Shown: positions 1-5,405 of the stretch, in pieces | Layout: every line of letters begins with the position of its first letter | Position numbering within the stretch: position 1 is the stretch's first letter | Source of the DNA: Planctomycetota bacterium | GTDB lineage: Bacteria > Planctomycetota > Phycisphaerae > Sedimentisphaerales > Anaerohalosphaeraceae | DNA length: 12,647 nucleotides | NCBI GenBank assembly: GCA_030637065.1 | Contig: DAOVVQ010000088.1 | Coordinates: forward strand, 1 to 12,647 | Direction: 5' to 3' | Made by a program: the position numbers and the translations under genes | Notes under the pieces: model-generated | Database searches by the model: none | Told to the model about the DNA's origin: nothing | Seen by the model: only the letters and a program-made list of their open reading frames with translations

Positions 1-17
1 ATTTCAGGACGACGAAG

Positions 18-179
18 ATGCTTGCCGGTATTGTTCAGGGGCTCGTGGTCGTCTGTTTGTTAGTGAGCTTCTGGTTCGTGATGGACGATACGCGGCCGGC
101 CAGCAGCGTCCATACGATGATCGGCTATGCCATCGCACTTCAGCTCATAGTGTTTGCGTTTTATGTCATGCGTGATTAA
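18..179 (+). CDS. Small two-helix membrane protein, or C-terminal tail of a larger one
   Basis: The frame is open from the left edge to a TAA at 177-179. Read from the ATG at 18 it gives 53 residues. An AGGA at 6-9 sits 8 bases upstream of this ATG, so a complete small gene is possible. The frame also stays open to base 3, so this may instead be the last part of a longer protein. Two hydrophobic segments are visible, about residues 3-21 and 34-51, joined by a short polar loop (DDTRPASS). The product is therefore an inner-membrane hairpin. It ends 18 bases before the heptosyltransferase start and in the same frame, which suggests co-transcription. I do not recognise the family and assign no function. 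Confidence 0.5.
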   Translation: MLAGIVQGLVVVCLLVSFWFVMDDTRPASSVHTMIGYAIALQLIVFAFYVMRD

Positions 180-197
180 GCGGCTTACGGGGGCATA

Positions 198-1238
198 TTG
201 GCTGACAATAAGCAAAAGATCCTTGTCTGGCTTCCCTCGCCCTTAGGCGATGCGGTGCTCTCTGCGCCGGCCCTTGGCGCGATTCGCAGGCGTTTCCCGA
301 ACGATTCGATATTCTTTTTAGCCGGCGGGACCACGCGGCAGCTTCTGTCGCCGAGCCCGTATTGTGACGGCTGGGTTGAAAGCGAGGGCGAGGGCATATT
401 CTCTCTCGCCCGGAGGCTTCGGCGGGAAAATTTTTCGATGGCGGTGCTTTTCAAGAATTCCTTCGGCTCGGCGATGGTGTCGTTTCTGGCGTGCATCCCT
501 AAGAGGGTCGGATATGCCAGGGACAGACGTTCGCTGCTGCTGACCGACAGGATCAGGCCTGCCAAAGCCGCCGATGGCAAATATCACCCGACCCCGATGA
601 TCGACTATTACCTTGCTTTGGCTGGCCTGCTGGGATGCGAAACCGGTGACCGGCAGCTCCGGCTCCAGACGGACCCCGATGAGAGTAAATCTCTGTCGGC
701 CAAACTTGGCGATGTGTTTTCGCCGGACCGCCCGGTCGTTATCCTCGTGCCGGGAGGAGCGTTTGGGCCGAGTAAATGCTGGCCTGCGGAACGTTTTGCC
801 CGCACTGCCGACCGGCTCATCGAAAAATACGGTGCGGCTGTGATCGTCTCCGTCGCGCCAAATGAATCGGAAAAACGCATCGCAGCCGATATATGCCGCA
901 TGGCCGAAGGCCGCCTGTATAGTTTGGCTGATACGCCGCTGAGTATGGGCGAGCTTAAGGCCCTTTTCGCCAGGGCGGACCTGGTCATCACCAACGATAC
1001 GGGCCCGAGGCACATTGCGATAGCGCTTGGCCGAAAGATAATCACGCTCTTCGGCCCAAATGACCCGGCCTGGACCCAGACGGGCTACAAAGACGAGATC
1101 CAGATCGCAGGCACAGCCGAATGCGTGCCTTGCGCAAAGCCAACGTGTAAAATGACCGAGCACATCTGCATGGAGTCGATCAGCGTCGATGTGGTATGTG
1201 CGGCTGCGGATAAGATGTTAGGGGAAAGCGCAACATGA
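198..1238 (+). CDS. waaF: ADP-heptose:LPS heptosyltransferase, GT9 family (WaaF-like)
   Basis: The 346-residue product should transfer L-glycero-D-manno-heptose from ADP-heptose to the inner LPS core at the cytoplasmic face of the inner membrane. Family landmarks are in order: the N-terminal LPSPLGDAV loop (12-20), NSFGSAM (87-93) followed by a YARDRRSLLL acceptor-side stretch, PGGAFGPSKCWP (185-196), and the donor-site segment TNDTGPRHIA (265-274) leading into LFGPNDP. A C-terminal cysteine set (C309, C312, C317, C324) matches the WaaF pattern. Length is normal for GT9. The start is TTG at 198: the frame is closed by TAA at 177 and no ATG occurs before residue 81. The ribosome site is only a GGGGG run at 189-193. 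The next gene overlaps by 4 bases (ATGA). Heptosyltransferase II is most likely, but type I or III specificity cannot be excluded. Confidence 0.87.
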   Translation: MADNKQKILVWLPSPLGDAVLSAPALGAIRRRFPNDSIFFLAGGTTRQLLSPSPYCDGWVESEGEGIFSLARRLRRENFSMAVLFKNSFGSAMVSFLACIPKRVGYARDRRSLLLTDRIRPAKAADGKYHPTPMIDYYLALAGLLGCETGDRQLRLQTDPDESKSLSAKLGDVFSPDRPVVILVPGGAFGPSKCWPAERFARTADRLIEKYGAAVIVSVAPNESEKRIAADICRMAEGRLYSLADTPLSMGELKALFARADLVITNDTGPRHIAIALGRKIITLFGPNDPAWTQTGYKDEIQIAGTAECVPCAKPTCKMTEHICMESISVDVVCAAADKMLGESAT

Positions 1239-2089
1239 GCGGCACCGGGTTTATTGAAATTTCGGAAGGTTTCTTTGTTGAGCCTGAGTATGTGGGCATT
1301 CTTCAGGGGCTTGGGCTTGCGGATATTGACGCGGTCTTTGATTTCAGCGGCGGAACGAGCCTTGTCAAAGACAATCTTGCGAGGCACCGGAGCCGGATGC
1401 AGATCGATGCCGATGGCGGCAGGACGGTGTTTTTTCTTAAGCGATACGACCGACCCTCAGCGCGGGTTCAACTGGCGAACTGGCTTAGCCATGGGAAGCG
1501 GGCGGCGATCAGTGTGTTTGACTTTCTGCCGACAGAGGAGCTGGCTAAGATCGGTATCAACACGCCAAAGACCATCGCATACGGTCAGCAGTGGGGCGAA
1601 TGTTTTGAGAGGCGAAGTTTCGTTATCACCGAAAAGATCGCCAACGCCCAATCGTTAGAGAAGAAGCTGCCCGGATTTTTTCATGAGGCTCCCTCTGCGA
1701 AAAATGTCAGGCTTCGGCGGGCGTTTATCGACCAATTGGCTGATTTTGCAAGGACGTTTCACGAGACTGGTTTTCGGCACCGCGATCTTTACTTAGCTCA
1801 CATCTTCCTTACCGATGACGGTCAACTGTACCTGATCGACCTTCAGCGGACATTTAAGCCGCGCATCTTTGCCGGGCGATACCGCGTAAAGGATATCGCC
1901 CAGCTTTACTACTCAGCGCCGGGACCGAACTTTTCCCGGGCCGACCGACTGCGTTTTTACCGGCGATATACGGGCAGGAAAAAACTGTCGCGCTGCGACC
2001 GGCTGTTCATAAAAAGGGTCAAGGCCCGAGCCTGGCGAATGGCCGACCACGACATCAAACACGGCAGAGAGGTTCCCTTTGCAACGTAG
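1235..2089 (+). CDS. LPS core kinase, WaaP/InaA (Kdo/heptose kinase) family
   Basis: The 284-residue protein kinase-like enzyme is expected to phosphorylate a sugar of the inner LPS core, using ATP in the cytoplasm. The fold is marked by a lysine in a beta strand (FFLKRY, K69), the catalytic loop HRDLYLAHIFL (H182, R183, D184) and the metal-binding aspartate in LYLIDLQR (D202). The YLAHIFL continuation after HRD is characteristic of WaaP and related LPS kinases rather than of Ser/Thr kinases. The ATG overlaps the stop of the heptosyltransferase gene by 4 bases, so translation is probably coupled, and kinase and heptosyltransferase would act on the same molecule. Whether the acceptor is heptose or Kdo cannot be told from the sequence. 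Nine bases after its stop the repeat-rich spacer begins. Confidence 0.85.
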   Translation: MSGTGFIEISEGFFVEPEYVGILQGLGLADIDAVFDFSGGTSLVKDNLARHRSRMQIDADGGRTVFFLKRYDRPSARVQLANWLSHGKRAAISVFDFLPTEELAKIGINTPKTIAYGQQWGECFERRSFVITEKIANAQSLEKKLPGFFHEAPSAKNVRLRRAFIDQLADFARTFHETGFRHRDLYLAHIFLTDDGQLYLIDLQRTFKPRIFAGRYRVKDIAQLYYSAPGPNFSRADRLRFYRRYTGRKKLSRCDRLFIKRVKARAWRMADHDIKHGREVPFAT

Positions 2090-2097
2090 CGATAAAG

Positions 2098-2162
2098 ACC
2101 GATGGTGGTCGTCTTTGTGCAATCGCCCATCGGTCCCGATAAATCGGGACACGCTGCCACCC
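2098..2162. repeat. Composite hairpin repeat, copy A (partial)
   Basis: This is a truncated copy of the element described at 2224-2312. It has central arms ACCGATGG (2098-2105) and CCATCGGT (2127-2134) around a loop containing TTGTGCA. A side hairpin TCCCGAT-AA-ATCGGGA follows (2134-2149), then the outer arm CACGCTGCCACCC (2150-2162). The left outer arm and left side hairpin are absent, and the copy begins 9 bases after the kinase stop codon. The side hairpin differs in sequence from the one in copies B and C at the same place. Confidence 0.75.
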
Positions 2163-2168
2163 AGATCT

Positions 2169-2210
2169 GTATCCAGTATCCAGTATCCAGTATCCAGTAT
2201 TCAGTATTCA
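2169..2210. repeat. 7-base tandem repeat array (GTATCCA/GTATTCA)
   Basis: Six head-to-tail heptamers: four GTATCCA units (2169-2196) and two GTATTCA units (2197-2210), followed by a degenerate start (GTAAACC). The array lies between copies A and B of the composite hairpin repeat. The same heptamers occur in reverse orientation at 11188-11229. It is intergenic and I see no promoter inside it. Confidence 0.9.
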
Positions 2211-2223
2211 GTAAACCAATATC

Positions 2224-2312
2224 GGGTGGCAGCGTGTTTGGCGAAGCCAAACCGATGGTGGGCGGAGTTGTGCATACGACCATCGGTTTGCTGCGCAAAC
2301 ACGCTGCCACCC
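2224..2312. repeat. Composite hairpin repeat, copy B (complete, cruciform-like)
   Basis: This is the best copy, 89 bases. Perfect outer arms GGGTGGCAGCGTG (2224-2236) and CACGCTGCCACCC (2300-2312) enclose two side hairpins, TTTGGCGAAGCCAAA (2237-2251) and TTTGCTGCGCAAA (2287-2299). Inner arms CCGATGGT (2252-2259) and ACCATCGG (2279-2286) follow, with a central loop containing GTTGTGCATACG. The predicted fold is a four-way, cloverleaf-like structure in either DNA strand or in RNA. The core 2237-2312 matches 7008-7083 at 71 of 76 positions. It encodes no protein of its own. The architecture resembles small non-autonomous elements of the REP/BIME or MITE kind, but I do not recognise the family. 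Confidence 0.88.
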
Positions 2313-2379
2313 AATCGATGGGCGAATGCACCGCGACACCCACCACCGGCGACCGTGAAAACTTGCTGTCAGGTTGGGT

Positions 2380-2408
2380 TTGCAATATGGCGTTTGGACG
2401 GTTATAAT
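2380..2408 (+). promoter_or_regulatory. Probable sigma-70-type promoter for the GT4 gene
   Basis: TTGCAA (2380-2385), a 17-base spacer and a perfect TATAAT (2403-2408). Transcription would start about 7 bases further on, within a few bases of the ATG at 2418, giving a leaderless or near-leaderless message. Consistent with that, no Shine-Dalgarno sequence precedes the ATG. Confidence 0.6.
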
Positions 2409-2417
2409 CGGCTGGTA

Positions 2418-3602
2418 ATGATAAAGACGGCGATAATAATTGAACGGGCGGAGATCGCCCTTGGCGGGGCCGAACGCTCGATATTCGAGCTGGCCTCACG
2501 GCTTAGGGCGCTCGACGTACAGGCCACTATCGTAGCAGCCAAGGGGCAAAATGACGGCAGGAACGTCGAGGTGCTCTGCGGCGATAGCGGCCAAAAGCGA
2601 ACATCGCTGGCCGATTTTGCGTCGGCGATAAAGAGCCATCTGTCGCAAACCCACTACGACATCATCCACAGCACGCTGCCGCTTGATTTTGCGGACATCT
2701 ATCAACCGCGGGGCGGAAGCTATCTGGAGGCCGCCCTTCGCAACGCGGCGAGTTACGACAATCCGCTTGTGCGGACGTATAAATCGCTTACGCATCGGGC
2801 CAATCTGCGGCGATGGTCGCTGCTGCGGGCCGAGCGGAGACTTTGCACCGGCGGCGGCAAAACGATCGTAGCGGCCATTTCCGAATATGTCGCAAGGCAA
2901 TTCAGGGAGCATTACAGCCTTGAAGATGAGCGGATCTGCACGATAGCAAGCGGTATAAGGACGTCGAGAACGGTAAGCGCCGAAGCCGCTGACAGGCTCC
3001 GCAGCCAGATCCTTGCCCAGATCGGGGTCAGCGAATCGGCTGGTCCGGCGATATTTCTCATTGCCGCACACAATTTCCGGCTCAAGGGCCTGACGCCGCT
3101 GATCAAGGCGATGGGCAAACTTGCCGCCGCCAAAACCGCCAGAGGCGTTTACTTAGCTGTTGCCGGGGCGCAAAGCTCGCTGAAATATCGCCAGTTGGCC
3201 AGACGGCAGAGGGTAAGCGATCGCATTGTGTTCCTCGGCACGCTGCGGCATATTCAAAACGCCCTGTCGATATGCGATGTCGCCGTGCTGCCGACCTGGT
3301 ACGATCCGTGCTCGCGGTTCATCCTCGAGGCGCTCTCAGCCGGAAAACCGGTCATCACCACGCGATTTAACGGGGCGGCGGAAATGTTTACAAACGACCG
3401 CCACGGCATTACAATTGACCGGCCCGACGATATCGAGGCGCTGGCTGGGGCGATGGCGTTCTATGCCGACGAGGACAACGCCGAAAAGGCCTGCCAGGCC
3501 ATAGTACAGGACGAGTTAAAACAGCACGTGTCGATCGACCGACATGCGGGACAGATCGTCGAACTTTATAAAAAAATACTGCAGGACAAAGGAGAGCAAT
3601 GA
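2418..3602 (+). CDS. GT4-family glycosyltransferase, WaaG-like LPS core transferase
   Basis: The 394-residue GT-B enzyme probably adds a hexose to the LPS core from a nucleotide-sugar donor on the cytoplasmic side. It opens with MIKTAIIIERAEIALGGAER, including the GGAE acceptor-loop glycines (16-19). It continues with an AHNFRLKG segment typical of the C-terminal donor domain, then a D-x7-E version of the family EX7E motif (D296 in YDPCSRFILEA, E304) followed by GKPVITT. The frame is open upstream to about 2079, but that part only translates the intergenic repeats. The ATG at 2418 is preferred because protein-like sequence starts there and a promoter lies just upstream. The stop overlaps the plsY start (ATGA). 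WaaG is the closest family I recognise; the exact sugar is unknown. Confidence 0.82.
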   Translation: MIKTAIIIERAEIALGGAERSIFELASRLRALDVQATIVAAKGQNDGRNVEVLCGDSGQKRTSLADFASAIKSHLSQTHYDIIHSTLPLDFADIYQPRGGSYLEAALRNAASYDNPLVRTYKSLTHRANLRRWSLLRAERRLCTGGGKTIVAAISEYVARQFREHYSLEDERICTIASGIRTSRTVSAEAADRLRSQILAQIGVSESAGPAIFLIAAHNFRLKGLTPLIKAMGKLAAAKTARGVYLAVAGAQSSLKYRQLARRQRVSDRIVFLGTLRHIQNALSICDVAVLPTWYDPCSRFILEALSAGKPVITTRFNGAAEMFTNDRHGITIDRPDDIEALAGAMAFYADEDNAEKACQAIVQDELKQHVSIDRHAGQIVELYKKILQDKGEQ

Positions 3603-4240
3603 TACGGTTTTTGTTACTGATCCCAGCGGCCTACCTGGTCGGGTCGATCCCGTTCGGCGTGCTCATCGCCCGGGCCCACGGCAAGGACCTTCGCGCGATC
3701 GGCTCGGGCAATATCGGCGCGACCAACGTCGCCAGGGCCCTCGGCAAAAAATGGGCATATCTGTGCTTTGCGCTGGACTGCATGAAAGGCCTGGTGCCGA
3801 TGCTGATCGCCGGTCGCCTGGTATCCAGCCCCCCTGCCATCGGGGCGCTGTCGCTGTGGCTGGCGGTGGGCTGCGCGGCGGTCGCCGGACACATCTTTCC
3901 GGTATACCTGAGGTTCAAGGGCGGCAAAGGCGTCGCAACCGCCCTCGGCATCGTGTTAGGGCTCTATCCGTACTACACGATCCCCGGACTGGTCACATTC
4001 GCCGTCTGGGCCATCGTGGTATTGCTGTCGAAATACGTGTCATTAGCCTCGATCGTCGCAGCGGTCGCATTCCCCGTCTCGCTGGTCGTCGCAATTTCCA
4101 TAAACCGCGGCTGGACGTTCGCAAGTCTATGGCCGCTGATCATAGTAGCAGTCCTGATAGCCGCCCTGATAGTCATCCGCCACGCCGAAAACATAAAACG
4201 ACTGCTCGACGGCTCAGAGAGCAAAGTATTACAAAGATAG
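3599..4240 (+). CDS. plsY: Acyl-phosphate:glycerol-3-phosphate acyltransferase PlsY
   Basis: The 213-residue integral membrane enzyme transfers an acyl chain from acyl-phosphate to glycerol-3-phosphate, making lysophosphatidic acid in the first step of phospholipid synthesis. All three family signature regions are present: GSGNIGATNVARALGKK, the glycine-rich phosphate loop GHIFPVYLRFKGGKGVAT, and a C-terminal RHAENIKRLL. Several strongly hydrophobic segments fit the multi-helix topology of PlsY, and length is normal. The ATG overlaps the glycosyltransferase stop by 4 bases with AAAGGAG just upstream, so it is translated as part of the envelope operon. Base composition is GC-rich like the genes before it; the sharp change to AT-rich DNA comes right after its stop codon. 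Confidence 0.95.
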   Translation: MIRFLLLIPAAYLVGSIPFGVLIARAHGKDLRAIGSGNIGATNVARALGKKWAYLCFALDCMKGLVPMLIAGRLVSSPPAIGALSLWLAVGCAAVAGHIFPVYLRFKGGKGVATALGIVLGLYPYYTIPGLVTFAVWAIVVLLSKYVSLASIVAAVAFPVSLVVAISINRGWTFASLWPLIIVAVLIAALIVIRHAENIKRLLDGSESKVLQR

Positions 4241-4261
4241 AGTTTAGGGAAGACTAAAAGG

Positions 4262-4855
4262 ATGAAATTTGAATACTGTCAAAAATGCGATAAAGGGATA
4301 AGGTCTGATGAAAAGACTTTTGTAAAGAATGAACAAATCTTATGCGAACAATGTTATCTTAGATCAACCAGAAAACGCCATGACAACTTCAAGCTAAAGA
4401 AACAAACCAGTAGGAATAAAGTGTTTATGTCTAAGGCCTGTATTGGTATCATTATTCTTTTACTGGCGACATGGGCATATCAATCCTACCGAGAAAAACA
4501 AGTTGCAATCAAGCACAAGGAAACCGTGGCAAAAGAACTTCGGAAAGCGCAGGTAGAATACGATACAGCAGTAACTCAATTGGAAGACATCAGGTTGTGG
4601 GCTGAAATCAAACTAAAACAATCCAACGCTGAATTACAAGACCATGTAGATTCGATGTTTACTCCAGACGGTGAACTTCTGCCTAATTGGATTGCATCAC
4701 CAGTCATCGATACTGCGATAGAAATCAATGCTCAAAACGCACGTGGAATTAGTGGAAGGGTAAAATTCTTTGAGGACGAGGTCAGCAAAGCAGCAGATAA
4801 GTTGACGGCAGCTAAAAGAAAAGCTCAGGGAGCAGGAGTCAAACAGAAGCGATAG
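4262..4855 (+). CDS. Uncharacterised zinc-ribbon, membrane-anchored coiled-coil protein
   Basis: The 197-residue protein has three visible parts. An N-terminal metal-binding knuckle has two CxxC pairs (C6, C9, C28, C31). A single hydrophobic helix lies at about residues 59-73 (ACIGIIILLLATWAY), after a strongly basic stretch, so the zinc ribbon should face the cytoplasm. The remainder is charged and heptad-like (about 77-125 and 160-190), probably a coiled coil outside the membrane or in the periplasm. The C-terminus is very basic. I do not recognise a family or function. The gene is AT-rich (20 G/C in the 60 bases 4321-4380), unlike plsY 21 bases upstream, which suggests acquisition or relaxed selection. 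A weak AGGGA lies at 4246-4250. It may be cotranscribed with plsY. Confidence 0.75.
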   Translation: MKFEYCQKCDKGIRSDEKTFVKNEQILCEQCYLRSTRKRHDNFKLKKQTSRNKVFMSKACIGIIILLLATWAYQSYREKQVAIKHKETVAKELRKAQVEYDTAVTQLEDIRLWAEIKLKQSNAELQDHVDSMFTPDGELLPNWIASPVIDTAIEINAQNARGISGRVKFFEDEVSKAADKLTAAKRKAQGAGVKQKR

Positions 4856-4985
4856 AAGCCAATAAATCATGTAATCCCTATTGACAGTCTATTGTTATCT
4901 GTGTGTCGTGTTTAAGGGAAGAATAATCATAAGTTGATCAGAGGCAAAAAACACTAAGGCACTTTCGTCGTTGCAAGGGGCAAGA

Positions 4986-5345
4986 ATGGTAAAACATTAT
5001 GGGGATTCCTTGAGAGGATACTCATTCCAGGTACATAAGCGCGATAACTTTGTATGTGTTTATTGTGGCTTGGATGGCAAGCAATGGCCAAGTTGGCTTT
5101 ATTTATCCAGTGATCACCTTTTGCCCACTGGACATCCTGAACGTGACAATTCTGAATACATTGTTACAGCTTGTGTGTTCTGTAACGAGCTTCATAACAA
5201 AACCGTGTTTGATGTGGAAAATGCGAATGGTGCACTTAAGAATCAGACGCAACTTGTAGACCAAAAGAAAATTCTTGTGTTGGAGCGTAGGAACCAATAC
5301 AAAGAGTTCTGGGAAGAGAATATTCAAAGCCAAAACGGTGAATAG
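4986..5345 (+). CDS. Small HNH endonuclease-like protein
   Basis: The 119-residue product carries an HNH (His-Me finger) nuclease core. It has a zinc-binding CVYC pair (C24, C27), the catalytic DH in LSSDHLLPTGHP (D43, H44), an Asn at 55, and a second pair in TACVFCNELHNK (C63, C66, with N67 and H70). An N-terminal VHKRDNF leads into the fold, as is usual for these nucleases. The ATG at 4986 is chosen over a TTG at 4971 because AAGGGG (4975-4980) lies 5 bases before it. The gene is AT-rich like its left neighbour, with 130 bases between them. No methyltransferase, toxin partner, intein or intron structure is next to it, so its target is unknown. It could be a stand-alone homing or defence nuclease or a domesticated remnant. 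Confidence 0.8.
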   Translation: MVKHYGDSLRGYSFQVHKRDNFVCVYCGLDGKQWPSWLYLSSDHLLPTGHPERDNSEYIVTACVFCNELHNKTVFDVENANGALKNQTQLVDQKKILVLERRNQYKEFWEENIQSQNGE

Positions 5346-5405
5346 TCCGTAGGGCGATCAACTTGTCACCCATGGGGTTAATGCATGTGGTGCCACTAAC
5401 TCCGG

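Noticed and set aside
318..1163. A long open frame (281 codons) on the minus strand opposite the heptosyltransferase gene
   Set aside because: It is the antisense shadow of a well-supported GT9 gene in GC-rich DNA. Its translation is rich in Arg and His with no recognisable domain.
2169..2210. CRISPR array
   Set aside because: Units are 7 bases, contiguous and without spacers, and no cas genes are present.
2079..2417. N-terminal extension of the GT4 glycosyltransferase reading through the spacer
   Set aside because: The extension only translates the hairpin repeats and heptamers (QYPVSSIQYPVSS-like), overlaps the kinase stop, and has no family similarity. The ATG at 2418 fits the fold and the promoter.
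4881..4886. Perfect TTGACA before the HNH gene, as a promoter
   Set aside because: At 16-18 bases downstream there is only TGTCGT-like sequence with no acceptable -10, so I do not call it a promoter.
4986..5345. HNH gene as part of a group II intron, intein or restriction-modification system
   Set aside because: No reverse transcriptase, intein splice blocks or DNA methyltransferase lie beside it. The methyltransferase at 8341 is 3 kb away, beyond gatB, and does not show DNA-methyltransferase catalytic motifs.
5346..5405. Terminator between the convergent HNH and gatB genes
   Set aside because: Short palindromic pieces (CCCATGGGG, GTGGTGCCAC) exist, but I find no stable stem followed by a T-run on either strand.
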